A DNA stretch of 54,413 bases. Origin: Flavobacteriaceae bacterium (GTDB taxonomy: Bacteria; Bacteroidota; Bacteroidia; Flavobacteriales; Flavobacteriaceae). Positions 27,547 to 35,955 of this stretch are shown here, one piece after another. Position 1 is the stretch's first letter. Every line of letters begins with the position of its first letter. The stretch spans positions 1 through 54,413 of the forward strand of contig CANHWG010000013.1 of assembly GCA_947464335.1 (NCBI GenBank). Reading direction: 5' to 3'. The notes below the pieces were generated by a model that was not told the DNA's origin, searched no databases, and was given only the letters and a program-made list of their open reading frames with translations. A program made the position numbers and the translations under genes.

Positions 27547-28814
27547 TGAATTTACTTCTAAAATCTTCAATCGTTAATCATCAATCATCAATCACGATCA
27601 CTGGTTCCAAATCCGAAACCAACAGATTGTTATTATTACAAGCTTTGTATCCCAATATTGTATTAGAAAACACCTCGAATTCTGATGATTCTGTGATAAT
27701 GCAAAAGGCACTAGAATTAATCTCACAACCCGAAACTCACAACCCGAAACGAATTGACGTTCATCATGCTGGAACCGCTATGCGTTTTCTTACCGCCTAT
27801 TTTGCAGTTCAGGACGGAAAAGAAATAGTGCTTACGGGTTCATCCCGAATGAAAGAAAGACCTATCAAAATTCTGGTAGAGGCATTACGCCAATTGGGAG
27901 CTGAAATTACTTATGAAGAAAACGAAGGTTTCCCACCAATTAGAATTAAAGGAAAAAAACTAACGCAAAATAAAGTTTCTTTGGGTGCTAATGTCAGCAG
28001 TCAATATATTTCGGCACTTATACTCATCGCTCCAAAACTCGAAAACGGAATCGAATTAACCCTAGAAGGTGAAATTACTTCAATTCCCTACATCAAAATG
28101 ACTTTAGCTTTGTTAAATGAAATTGGCGTCGAAACATCTTTTGTCGAAGATAAAGTCACAGTAAAACCTCTTGTCACCCTGAGCGCAGTCGAAGGGCCTT
28201 ATCCCTTATCCCTAATAGTTGAGTCCGACTGGACATCCGCTTCTTATTATTATTCTATTGTAGCGCTTTCAGAAATCGGAACCAAAATCACATTGTCGAG
28301 CTATAAAAAAAACAGTCTCCAAGGCGATTCAGTTTTGGCTACTATTTATCAAGATTTTGGAGTAGAAACTGTTTTTAATGATAACCAATCAATTACAATA
28401 TCAAAAATCAATATCAAAAATCAAAAATCGTTACTCTTCAATCTTCAATCTTCACCCGACATTGTCCAAACTATCGTTGTAACGTGTTTCGGTTTAGGAA
28501 TAGGTTGTCATTTAACCGGATTACACACTTTGAAAATAAAGGAAACAGATCGATTAGAAGCGTTGAAGAATGAGCTAACAAAATTAGGAGCAACTATTAC
28601 GGTAACAAAAGATAGTCTGACTTTAGAACCTTCGGAAGTAATCCATTCAAATATAAAAATCAAAACCTATCAAGACCACCGTATGGCAATGGCCTTTGCT
28701 CCCTTGGTACTAAAATCAACTATAATTATTGAAGAGGCAGAAGTGGTATCAAAATCCTACCCAACTTTCTGGGATGATTTAAAAAAGATTGGGTTTATTG
28801 TAGAAGAAATATAA
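27546..28814 (+). CDS. aroA: 5-enolpyruvylshikimate-3-phosphate synthase with repeat-derived inserts
   Basis: 422 residues, starting at GTG 27546, which overlaps the mazG-like stop. EPSP synthase motifs are present: GSKSETNRLLLLQAL near 20-34, HAGTAMRFLTAYF near 77-89, VSSQYISAL near 148, ESDWTSASYYYS near 227, and KETDRLEAL near 333. It makes EPSP from shikimate-3-P and PEP. Four stretches look like DNA-repeat insertions: the N-terminal NHQSSI, QPETHNPK (two 14-bp copies), LVTLSAVEGPYP, and SKINIKNQKSLLFNLQSS. All are in loops and in frame, so the enzyme is probably intact. Confidence 0.94.
   Translation: MNLLLKSSIVNHQSSITITGSKSETNRLLLLQALYPNIVLENTSNSDDSVIMQKALELISQPETHNPKRIDVHHAGTAMRFLTAYFAVQDGKEIVLTGSSRMKERPIKILVEALRQLGAEITYEENEGFPPIRIKGKKLTQNKVSLGANVSSQYISALILIAPKLENGIELTLEGEITSIPYIKMTLALLNEIGVETSFVEDKVTVKPLVTLSAVEGPYPLSLIVESDWTSASYYYSIVALSEIGTKITLSSYKKNSLQGDSVLATIYQDFGVETVFNDNQSITISKINIKNQKSLLFNLQSSPDIVQTIVVTCFGLGIGCHLTGLHTLKIKETDRLEALKNELTKLGATITVTKDSLTLEPSEVIHSNIKIKTYQDHRMAMAFAPLVLKSTIIIEEAEVVSKSYPTFWDDLKKIGFIVEEI
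27722..27749 (+). repeat. Two 14-bp tandem copies inside aroA
   Basis: CTCACAACCCGAAA occurs twice head to tail. It encodes part of the loop QPETHNPKR that precedes the conserved HAGTAMRFL motif. Confidence 0.8.
28177..28196 (+). repeat. CCCTGAGCGCAGTCGAAGGG repeat inside aroA
   Basis: This 20-mer is identical to 10817-10836 in the metH leader and related to 30096-30115 after queA. Here it is translated in frame as part of LVTLSAVEGPYP, between two beta strands of AroA. Confidence 0.88.
28400..28455 (+). repeat. AATC-rich low-complexity insert inside aroA
   Basis: Repeats of ATATCAAAAATCAA type are followed by TCTTCAATCTTCAATCTTC. It encodes ISKINIKNQKSLLFNLQSS before the conserved PDIVQTIVVTCFG. 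A related ATCATCAATCATCAATC run occurs at the very start of the gene (27577-27597). Confidence 0.65.
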
Positions 28815-28817
28815 AAG

Positions 28818-28891
28818 TCGGGATGACTGGATTCGAACCAGCGACCCCTAGCACCCCATGCTAGTACGCTACCAGGCTGCGCTACATCCCG
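28818..28891 (-). tRNA. tRNA-Pro (anticodon GGG)
   Basis: Minus-strand cloverleaf of 74 nt. Acceptor arms CGGGATG and CATCCCG are perfect with discriminator A. The D arm contains AGCCTGGTA. The anticodon stem CTAGC/GCTAG holds the 7-nt loop ATGGGGT, which gives anticodon GGG with U33 and G37. The T arm contains GGTTCGAATCC. No CCA is encoded. It lies between aroA and queA, 4 bases after the aroA stop and on the opposite strand. Confidence 0.95.
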
Positions 28892-28938
28892 AATTATGTC
28901 GCAAAAATAGTAAAAAATTAAAATAAACTACTTTTTAC

Positions 28939-28970
28939 TTGACATTCGCTATTTCGCGATAGTATATTTG
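28939..28970 (+). promoter_or_regulatory. Promoter of queA
   Basis: TTG (28939-28941) and the exact -7 element TATATTTG (28963-28970) are 21 bases apart. The spacer holds CTATTTCGCGATAG, with short inverted arms CTAT/ATAG. The leader to the queA ATG is about 55 bases and contains CACTAATTACTAATCACTAA-type low-complexity sequence. Confidence 0.68.
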
Positions 28971-29031
28971 CAACCTGAAAATTAGGGAATAGAAAAGCTA
29001 TTCACTAATTACTAATCACTAATTACTTCAT

Positions 29032-30081
29032 ATGAAATTATCTCATTTCAACTTCAATCTTCCTGCCGAATTATTAGCCGAATTCCCTGCAGAAAACCGT
29101 GATGAATCAAGGTTAATGGTTATCAATAGAAAAAATAAAACCATTGAGCATAAAATGTTCAAAGATATTATCGAATATTTTGATGATGGCGATGTTATGA
29201 TATTGAATAATACCAAAGTTTTCCCAGCTCGAATGTATGGTAATAAAGAAAAAACAGGCGCAAGAATCGAAGTGTTCTTGTTACGTGAATTAAATGCAGA
29301 ACAACGCCTTTGGGATGTTTTGGTTGATCCAGCGCGTAAAATTCGTATCGGGAATAAATTATATTTTGGTGATGATGATTCATTAGTAGCTGAGGTAATT
29401 GATAACACAACTTCTCGTGGTAGAACTTTACGTTTTTTATACGATGGTTCCTATGAAGAATTCAGAAGAAAATTAACCGAACTAGGAGAAACGCCTATTC
29501 CAAAATACATCAACAGAGAAGTAACCGAAGAAGATGCAGAAAGGTATCAAACCATTTATGCCAAAGAAGAAGGCGCTGTTGCAGCTCCAACTGCTGGTTT
29601 GCATTTTTCGAAACATTTATTAAAAAGACTAGAAATTAAAGGAATTGACTTTGCTGAAGTAACCTTACACGTTGGTTTAGGAACATTTAATCCAGTAGAA
29701 GTCGAAGATTTATCAAAGCATAAAATGGATTCAGAGGAATTATTCATTACTCAAGAAGCCTGCGATATTGTAAACAATGCCAAAGCAAAAAAGAAAAAAG
29801 TGTGTTGCATTGGAACTACTTCTATGCGAGCCATTGAAAGTTCAGTTTCTTCACAAAGAACTCTAAATCCATATGTAGGATGGACCAATAAATTCATTTT
29901 TCCTCCTTACGATTTTAGTATCGCCGATTGTATGGTAACTAATTTCCATACACCAAAATCAACTTTATTAATGATGATTTCAGCTTTCTGCGGTCATGAT
30001 TTAATGAAAAAAGCATACGAAGAAGCAGTAAAAGAAAAATATCGTTTCTACTCTTATGGAGACGCTATGTTGATACTTTAA
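29032..30081 (+). CDS. queA: S-adenosylmethionine:tRNA ribosyltransferase-isomerase
   Basis: 349 residues, the usual QueA length. Motifs include the N-terminal [29 protein letters not shown] near 62, the APTAGLHFS segment near 186, [10 protein letters not shown] near 214, and the C-terminal [17 protein letters not shown]. It adds the epoxycyclopentane ring of queuosine to tRNA, using SAM as ribosyl donor. QueE of the same pathway is encoded at 49170 in this window. It has its own promoter and terminator and is therefore a single-gene unit. Confidence 0.96.
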   Translation: MKLSHFNFNLPAELLAEFPAENRDESRLMVINRKNKTIEHKMFKDIIEYFDDGDVMILNNTKVFPARMYGNKEKTGARIEVFLLRELNAEQRLWDVLVDPARKIRIGNKLYFGDDDSLVAEVIDNTTSRGRTLRFLYDGSYEEFRRKLTELGETPIPKYINREVTEEDAERYQTIYAKEEGAVAAPTAGLHFSKHLLKRLEIKGIDFAEVTLHVGLGTFNPVEVEDLSKHKMDSEELFITQEACDIVNNAKAKKKKVCCIGTTSMRAIESSVSSQRTLNPYVGWTNKFIFPPYDFSIADCMVTNFHTPKSTLLMMISAFCGHDLMKKAYEEAVKEKYRFYSYGDAMLIL

Positions 30082-30090
30082 TCACTAGAG

Positions 30091-30115
30091 TGTCACACTG
30101 AGCCCAGTCGAAGTA
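30091..30115 (+). repeat. Diverged CTGAGC-CAGTCGAAG repeat
   Basis: CACTGAGCCCAGTCGAAGTA matches the 20-mer at 10817 and 28177 with a few substitutions; the outer bases change in a compensating way (CAC...GTA versus CCC...GGG), which keeps its inverted-repeat character. Confidence 0.7.
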
Positions 30116-30128
30116 CTTTACTAAATAT

Positions 30129-30168
30129 ATCCCAATCTCGTTCTTATAATGGGATTGGGATTTTTTTT
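30129..30168 (+). terminator. queA terminator
   Basis: ATCCCAATC (30129-30137) and GATTGGGAT (30153-30161) form 9-bp arms followed by eight T residues. Confidence 0.88.
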
Positions 30169-30216
30169 ATTCATACCGATGATTATCAATAGCCCTACTT
30201 TTAGGCATTCTTTACT

Positions 30217-30286
30217 CCTTATTCCTGCTGTCCGCTCTACTCCGCCTGCCTAACGACAGGCAGGGTGCCGCTTCCATCAGGGCTAG
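30217..30286 (+). repeat. Modular palindromic element, copy 3
   Basis: Left end TTCCTGCTGTCCGC and right end CGCTTCCATCAGGGCTAG match the family. The interior core CCTGCCT (30245-30251) pairs with AGGCAGG (30258-30264) around AACGAC; this core is absent from the other copies. The rest of the gap to kynU is a TTCTTTATTC-type low-complexity run. Confidence 0.8.
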
Positions 30287-30371
30287 AAACAATCTTCGGT
30301 TTTTTCTTTGTTCTTTATTCTTTATTCTTTTCTCTTTTTTCTACTTTTACGATTCAAACTAAATAACAACA

Positions 30372-31655
30372 ATGTCCTTTCAAAACACACTTCAATTTGC
30401 CCAACAGCTCGATGCTCAAGACGAGCTAAGAAGCTATCGTAACGAATTTATTTTTCCTCAACACAACGGAAAAGAGGTTATTTATTTTACTGGAAACTCC
30501 TTAGGGTTGCAACCTAAACGTACCCAAAAGTATGTAGATGAGGTAATGAATGATTGGGCAAACTTGGCGGTCGAAGGACATTTTTATGCCGAAAAACCTT
30601 GGTGGGATTATCACGAACGATTTGCCAATCCGTTGGGTAAATTAATGGGAGCAAAACCATCTGAAATTACCGTAATGAATACCTTAACGGTAAATTTGCA
30701 TTTGCTTATGGTTTCCTTTTATCAACCTACAAAATCGCGTTTTAAAATTATTTGCGAAGAAAAAGCATTTCCATCAGACCAGTACATGTTTCAAACACAG
30801 CTTAACTTTCGTGGGTTAACGACAGAAGACGCATTAGTTGAAATCAAAAGAAGAGAAGGCGAACACAATATTCGTTTAGAAGATATTGTAGCTAAAATTA
30901 ATGAAGTTGGTGAGGAATTGGCATTGGTTTTAATTGGTGGTGTTAATTATTATACCGGTCAAGTTTTCGATATGAAAGCCATTACTGAAGCGGGTCACAA
31001 AGTGGGCGCAATGGTCGGGTTCGACCTGGCTCATGCCGCTGGTAATATCAAATTAGAACTACATGATTGGAATGTCGATTTTGCCTCTTGGTGTTCCTAT
31101 AAATATATGAATTCAGGCCCCGGAAATGCTTCGGGTTGTTTCATTCATGAGAAACATCACGACAATAAAAACTTAGCACGCTTTGGCGGTTGGTGGGCTC
31201 AAAACAAAGAGCGTCGTTTTAAAATGGAACCCCAATTCGACCCAATTATCGGTGCCGATGGATGGCAAGTAAGCAATTTACCTATCTTATCTTTAGCGCC
31301 TTATTTGGCTTCAGTAGAGATGTTTGCCGAAGTTGGTATGGAAAAGTTAATCCAAAAAAGAAATCAAATTACGGCCTACTTAGAATTTATTCTTCATGAA
31401 ATAGATGCTGAAATCGAAGGTACTGAGTTTGAAATTATAACACCATCAAATCAAGATGAAAGAGCGTGTCAACTTTCAGTTTATTTGCATGGTCAAGGCA
31501 GAAGCTTATTTGATTATTTAATGAAAAATGGTGTAATAACCGATTGGCGTGAACCCAATGTAATTCGTTTAGCACCAGTGCCTTTTTACTGTTCGTTTGA
31601 AGATATGTACAACTTTGGACAAATGTTAAAGAACGGAATTTCTTCACTAAAATAG
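30372..31655 (+). CDS. kynU: Kynureninase
   Basis: 427 residues, a PLP-dependent enzyme that cleaves kynurenine or 3-hydroxykynurenine to anthranilate or 3-hydroxyanthranilate plus alanine. Recognisable features are YFTGNSLGLQPK near 36-47, the GFDLAHAAGN segment near 220, and the PLP lysine motif CSYKYMNSGPG near 240. The length agrees with the family. kmo of the same pathway lies 6.7 kb downstream on the same strand but is not in the same operon. The route may feed NAD synthesis or tryptophan breakdown; the window does not decide. Confidence 0.95.
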   Translation: MSFQNTLQFAQQLDAQDELRSYRNEFIFPQHNGKEVIYFTGNSLGLQPKRTQKYVDEVMNDWANLAVEGHFYAEKPWWDYHERFANPLGKLMGAKPSEITVMNTLTVNLHLLMVSFYQPTKSRFKIICEEKAFPSDQYMFQTQLNFRGLTTEDALVEIKRREGEHNIRLEDIVAKINEVGEELALVLIGGVNYYTGQVFDMKAITEAGHKVGAMVGFDLAHAAGNIKLELHDWNVDFASWCSYKYMNSGPGNASGCFIHEKHHDNKNLARFGGWWAQNKERRFKMEPQFDPIIGADGWQVSNLPILSLAPYLASVEMFAEVGMEKLIQKRNQITAYLEFILHEIDAEIEGTEFEIITPSNQDERACQLSVYLHGQGRSLFDYLMKNGVITDWREPNVIRLAPVPFYCSFEDMYNFGQMLKNGISSLK

Positions 31656-31715
31656 TTTGATTTATCAAAAACAATTCGTTGATTTGTAGCTCATTATTAA
31701 TCCAACCCCATTACA

Positions 31716-33776
31716 ATGAAATTAAAACTACATATTGCTACAGTAGCAATGATAGCATTATCTTTTACAACTAACGCCCAAGTGTCTGAAAAAGAAGCTG
31801 AAGCTAGACAATGGATAAAAGACAATGAATCTAAATTAGATATAAATCCAAATGATACTTTTTCCCTTCGTTTTGTTAGAAAAACAGAAGCGGGTGAAAC
31901 CCTTCGTTTTCAACAATTAATAAATGGCGTTCCCGTTTTTGACTCGGAAATATTAGTTCATTTTTCTCCCTACGGCGATATTTCTCATACAGATGCAACG
32001 TATGATAAAGCTGTAGCTAGTATCAATACTATTCCAGCAATTAATAAAGACAACGCTATCGAAATTTCAAATCAAGCTTTGAGTATCAATAGCGACATTA
32101 CGTTTCAAGAATGTAAATTATTTGTATATAACAAATTAGAGACAACGAAGCTAGTGTATAGAGTACTTACTGATTCTTATGCTAAAACTGGAAGTTGGGA
32201 GACTATTATTGATGCACAATCAGGAGAAGTGTTAAGTACAAAAGACATTGCTTTTTATTATGGTAATCATAAGCATGATGAAGACAATAAAAGTAAATCA
32301 CCTTTGCCAATGGCACCTTTAGCAGTGGCAACTGGTACCGCATTGGTTTTTAATCCAGATCCTCTATCTCAGGCGGGAGCATTTTATGGAGCGACCGGCT
32401 TTTCAGATGGAAATGATGCGGCAACTACTCAAATGAATAACGCAAGAGTTACAGTAACCTTGCCAGAAATTGATTTAACAGGTGGAGTTTATACTTTAAA
32501 AAGCAGGTATGCAGAAATCAGAGAGTTAGGTTCTCCAGCAAAAGGATTGTTTACACAAACTACCTCTAATTTTAGTTTTACAAGAGCACAAGATGGTTTT
32601 GAAGCGGTTAATGCTTTTTATCATTTAGATAATAGTTTACGATATATCAATGAAACTTTACAAATACCATGTATTCCTTATCAAGCCGCTAATGCAGGTG
32701 CTGTATTGTTCGACCCTCATGGTGCCAATTCGGCTGACAATTCCTTTTATAGTAATGGGCAATTGCAATTTGGTGAAGGTGGTGTTGATGATGCTGAAGA
32801 TGCAGATGTAGTATTGCATGAGTTGGGTCACGGATTACATGATTGGATTACCGGTGGTGGACTTTCACAAGTAAACGGATTAAGCGAAGGATGTGGTGAT
32901 TATTGGGCAGTTTCTCATAGTAGAAGTTTAAATCAATGGAATTCTAGTGTGCCACAGTATAACTGGGTTTTTAGTTGGGATGGTCACAATCCTTTTTGGG
33001 ACGGAAGAACTACTGACTATGCATCATCATATAGCGGTGGTTTAGTAGGACAGATTCATACTGACGGACAAATTTGGGCAACTGCCTTGATGAAAATCTG
33101 GGATGGTATAGGTAAAGTTAAAACAGATAAAGCTTTTTTAAATGGTTTAGACTTAACAGTGAGTTCGACTAATCAGCAAAATGCTGCCATTGCAGTTAGA
33201 ACGGCTGCAAGAAACATGAACTATCCATGCGCTGATATCGCGTTGATGACAGAAAAATTTGTAGAAGCAGGTTACACAATGCCAGCATTAACCTTACAAA
33301 TGAATCCTATTGCTAACCAAACCGTTACTGCAGGAGCTGGTAATACTTATACGCTTCCAAGTTATGCTACGCTAGCTAATCCAATTACAGCAAATTGTAA
33401 TGCAGGTTTAACACAATCACCAATAGTTGGTACTGTTTTATCACCAGGCACTTATACCATAACTATGACTGCTACAAGTGGCGCTTCTAACGTGCAAAGA
33501 ACATTTCAACTCACTGTGAATGCTAATTTAGGAGTTACGGAAGAAGTTAAAAACAATTTTATTTTATATCCAAATCCAGCAACGAGTACATTAAATGTTA
33601 AAGGCGATTTTGATAGTAATGAAAACGTGACAATCTTTAATATGTTAGGACAAGTTGTTTTGAATAAAGCAATCACTTCTAATGAAGAAAGTATTGATAT
33701 CTCTTCATTAGCGAAAGGTATTTATAGTGTTTATTTCAATAATGCTAAAGCAACTTATAAGTTTATCAAAGAATAA
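31716..33776 (+). CDS. Secreted M36-like zinc metalloprotease with T9SS sorting domain
   Basis: 686 residues. A signal peptide ends near NAQ. An FTP-type propeptide spans about 25-180. The catalytic domain contains the zinc motif HELGHGLHD near residue 370 and the third-ligand region GLSEGCGDYW, similar to fungalysins (M36). An Ig/HYR-like module follows at about 525-605. The C-terminus has a type A T9SS sorting domain (ILYPNPA...GIYSVYF...KFIKE). It is therefore exported by the type IX system and probably processed at the surface or released. It is a single-gene unit between kynU and the arginase-family gene. Confidence 0.9.
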   Translation: MKLKLHIATVAMIALSFTTNAQVSEKEAEARQWIKDNESKLDINPNDTFSLRFVRKTEAGETLRFQQLINGVPVFDSEILVHFSPYGDISHTDATYDKAVASINTIPAINKDNAIEISNQALSINSDITFQECKLFVYNKLETTKLVYRVLTDSYAKTGSWETIIDAQSGEVLSTKDIAFYYGNHKHDEDNKSKSPLPMAPLAVATGTALVFNPDPLSQAGAFYGATGFSDGNDAATTQMNNARVTVTLPEIDLTGGVYTLKSRYAEIRELGSPAKGLFTQTTSNFSFTRAQDGFEAVNAFYHLDNSLRYINETLQIPCIPYQAANAGAVLFDPHGANSADNSFYSNGQLQFGEGGVDDAEDADVVLHELGHGLHDWITGGGLSQVNGLSEGCGDYWAVSHSRSLNQWNSSVPQYNWVFSWDGHNPFWDGRTTDYASSYSGGLVGQIHTDGQIWATALMKIWDGIGKVKTDKAFLNGLDLTVSSTNQQNAAIAVRTAARNMNYPCADIALMTEKFVEAGYTMPALTLQMNPIANQTVTAGAGNTYTLPSYATLANPITANCNAGLTQSPIVGTVLSPGTYTITMTATSGASNVQRTFQLTVNANLGVTEEVKNNFILYPNPATSTLNVKGDFDSNENVTIFNMLGQVVLNKAITSNEESIDISSLAKGIYSVYFNNAKATYKFIKE

Positions 33777-33856
33777 ATTTTATAATAGATAACTAATCAA
33801 AGCCACAATGCGAAAGTAGTGTGGCTTTGTTTTTTATATACATATAAAAAATTACT

Positions 33857-33886
33857 TTGCAATCCCGAAGTTTCGGGATAACTTTG
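33857..33886 (+). promoter_or_regulatory. Promoter with a perfect palindrome in the spacer
   Basis: TTG (33857-33859) and TAACTTTG (33879-33886, exact TAnnTTTG) are 19 bases apart. The spacer is filled by ATCCCGAAGTTTCGGGAT (33862-33879), 8-bp arms around GT. The palindrome overlaps the -7 element by one base. It precedes the arginase-family gene by 20 bases. Confidence 0.72.
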
Positions 33887-33906
33887 CCGCTTTCAATTAT
33901 AGAAGT

Positions 33907-34992
33907 ATGACCAAGCAACAAATCATAGACACTTTCGATCCAAGTCAACCAGGTTTAGCAGATGCCACCATTTTTGGATTACCATTCACAGCAGAACAAT
34001 CAGAAATTATTATTATTCCTGTGCCATGGGAAGTAACGGTTAGTTATGGTGCCGGAGCTTCTGATGGTCCAGAGGCAGTTTTGGACGCTTCATTTCAAGT
34101 GGATCTAAATCATCAAGAGTTTCCAGAATTATGGAAATTAGGAATGTATTTTGATGAAGCACCTGAACATTGGAAAATCAATTCGAATCGCTACAAAACT
34201 TTAGCTCAACCTATAATCGAAGCTTTAGAAGGTGGCGAAGATTTAAACAATCATCCCAATTTAGTTGCAGATTTAAATGCTATTAATAAAGTGTGTCGCG
34301 AGTTGCATACCGAAGTAAAAGAAAAAGTGTTATTATGGATGCAAAAAGATAAAAAAGTAGTGCTGCTTGGCGGAGATCATTCTACACCTTTAGGATATTA
34401 TGAAGCGTTAGCATCAATTCACGACAACTATGGAATTTTGCACCTCGATGCGCATATGGATTTACGAATTGCTTATGAAGGATTTACTTATTCTCATGCT
34501 TCCATAATGTATAATGCATTACAGATTCCACAAATTTCAAAAATAGTTCAAGTGGGAATTCGCGATTTTTGTGAGCAAGAAGTAGCAGTGGTTCAACAAT
34601 CAAAAGGAAGAGTCCTTATCAATACAAGTGCCGATTTACTTGCGGAAACTTTTGAAGGTAAAACCTGGGCAGAACAATGTGATGCTATAATTGCAAGTTT
34701 ACCTCAAAAAGTTTGCATTAGTTTCGATATTGATGGGATGTATCAGTGGTATGCACCAAGCACAGGCACTCCAGTTCCAGGTGGATTTTCATTCGAACAA
34801 GCTACTTATTTGTTTAATAAATTAGCCGAAAGCGGTAAAGAAATTATTGGTTTTGATTTGGTTGAAGTAGCACCAGGCGAAACGGATTGGGATGGCAATG
34901 TTGGCGCCCGAATGTTATTTCACATGTGCGGCGTTTTAGCCAAGAATAATGGAATGAATGTTGGTAAAAAAATTGTTTTTGAAAGAAAATAA
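33907..34992 (+). CDS. Arginase/agmatinase/formimidoylglutamase-family ureohydrolase
   Basis: 361 residues. The manganese-binding motifs are all present: GGDHS near 155, DAHMD near 182, and the SFDIDG segment near 273, followed by PGGFSFEQA. This is the ureohydrolase fold. Members of this longer flavobacterial group are annotated variously as arginase, agmatinase or formimidoylglutamase, and I cannot choose among them from motifs alone. It has its own promoter with a palindromic spacer and no close partner gene; the next gene is a DUF2975 membrane protein 141 bases downstream. Confidence 0.88.
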   Translation: MTKQQIIDTFDPSQPGLADATIFGLPFTAEQSEIIIIPVPWEVTVSYGAGASDGPEAVLDASFQVDLNHQEFPELWKLGMYFDEAPEHWKINSNRYKTLAQPIIEALEGGEDLNNHPNLVADLNAINKVCRELHTEVKEKVLLWMQKDKKVVLLGGDHSTPLGYYEALASIHDNYGILHLDAHMDLRIAYEGFTYSHASIMYNALQIPQISKIVQVGIRDFCEQEVAVVQQSKGRVLINTSADLLAETFEGKTWAEQCDAIIASLPQKVCISFDIDGMYQWYAPSTGTPVPGGFSFEQATYLFNKLAESGKEIIGFDLVEVAPGETDWDGNVGARMLFHMCGVLAKNNGMNVGKKIVFERK

Positions 34993-35133
34993 GCAACTAT
35001 TCTTACTCTAATACCATAAAAATCCAGAATTATCTAGATTTTTTTATTTTATTTTTTAATTATTTTTAATAAAAAATTATTGTTTATCAATAAATATTTA
35101 TTATTATTGCACTGTAATTTAAAAACTGTAATT

Positions 35134-35688
35134 ATGGAAATCAAAATTAGTGCAAAGCAAATCCTGAAAGTGTTGTATATTCTTTCTTGGATAATTTTTC
35201 TTGGATTGTGTATCGAAGCAGGAGGTTTTTTGTTCAATTCTGTTTTTGCTATGTATGTTAATCCGCTAGCGGCCCATAATTTTTGGAACGGAATCGATTT
35301 GTCCAGTCTTTATACTTTTGATAATGGCCATTTTTTTGTTTTGACAATAATAATGTTTATGGTTGCAACCCTAAAAGCACTGATGTTTTACTTGATAGTA
35401 AAAATTTTACACGATAAAAAACTAAACTTGCCGCAACCTTTCAATAAAGAAGTAGGACGATTTATTTTTAATTTGTCCTATTTGGTTTTAGTGATCGGAG
35501 TTTTTTCTCATTGGGGTGCTAAACATACTAATTGGTATGTAAAACAAGGAGTTACGATGCCAACGGTTGAAACGCTGCATTTTAGTGGTGCAGATGTGTG
35601 GTTTTTTATGGGTGTAGTGCTTTTTGTAATTGCACAGATTTTTAAACGAGGCATCGAAATTCAAAATGAAAATGATTTAACTATATAA
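35134..35688 (+). CDS. DUF2975 membrane protein
   Basis: 184 residues from ATG 35134 (MEIKISAKQILKVLYILSW). Four hydrophobic helices are visible: about 10-35, 65-92, 110-130 and 155-175. The family has no known function but is often paired with a small XRE-type regulator, exactly as here (the next gene starts 3 bases later). An earlier ATG at 35080 would add residues from an A/T-rich region and is unlikely. The pair probably forms a regulatory unit in which the membrane protein influences or is controlled by the regulator; this is inference. Confidence 0.85.
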   Translation: MEIKISAKQILKVLYILSWIIFLGLCIEAGGFLFNSVFAMYVNPLAAHNFWNGIDLSSLYTFDNGHFFVLTIIMFMVATLKALMFYLIVKILHDKKLNLPQPFNKEVGRFIFNLSYLVLVIGVFSHWGAKHTNWYVKQGVTMPTVETLHFSGADVWFFMGVVLFVIAQIFKRGIEIQNENDLTI

Positions 35689-35691
35689 GCC

Positions 35692-35898
35692 ATGGCAATA
35701 ATTGTAAACCTAGATGTAATGATGGCTAAGCGTAAAATGTCATTGAATGAATTATCCGAAAAAGTAGATTTAACCCTGTCAAACTTATCCATATTAAAAA
35801 CAGGAAAGGCAAAAGCTATTCGTTTCAGCACACTTGAATCCATTTGCAAAGCTTTGGATTGTCAACCTGGAGATATTTTGGAGTTTTCAGAAGAGTAA
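35692..35898 (+). CDS. Small XRE-family transcriptional regulator
   Basis: 68 residues, one helix-turn-helix domain (MSLNELSEKVDLTLSNLSILKTGKAKAIRFSTLESICKALD) of the compact YozG-like XRE type, ending in QPGDILEF. No second domain is present. It is 3 bases downstream of the DUF2975 gene and probably co-transcribed. The target is unknown; control of its own operon is likely. Confidence 0.9.
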   Translation: MAIIVNLDVMMAKRKMSLNELSEKVDLTLSNLSILKTGKAKAIRFSTLESICKALDCQPGDILEFSEE

Positions 35899-35929
35899 TG
35901 GTTAGTTAATAATATATAGTAGTTATTGC

Positions 35930-35937
35930 TATATTTG
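35930..35937 (+). promoter_or_regulatory. -7 element for the penicillin acylase gene
   Basis: TATATTTG, exact TAnnTTTG, lies 18 bases before ATG 35956. It supports this start over an in-frame ATG at 35926, which would lie upstream of the transcription start. Confidence 0.65.
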
Positions 35938-35955
35938 TTTACAAACTTCATTACT

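Noticed and set aside
27546..28814. aroA as a pseudogene because of inserts
   Set aside because: All inserts keep the frame, and all conserved blocks including KETDRLEAL are present.
33777..33906. Terminator AAAGCCACA...TGTGGCTTT after the protease gene
   Set aside because: An imperfect stem (AAAGCCACA/TGTGGCTTT, about 33798-33829) with a T run exists and is probably a terminator, but I was not sure enough of the loop and exact ends to list it as a separate feature.
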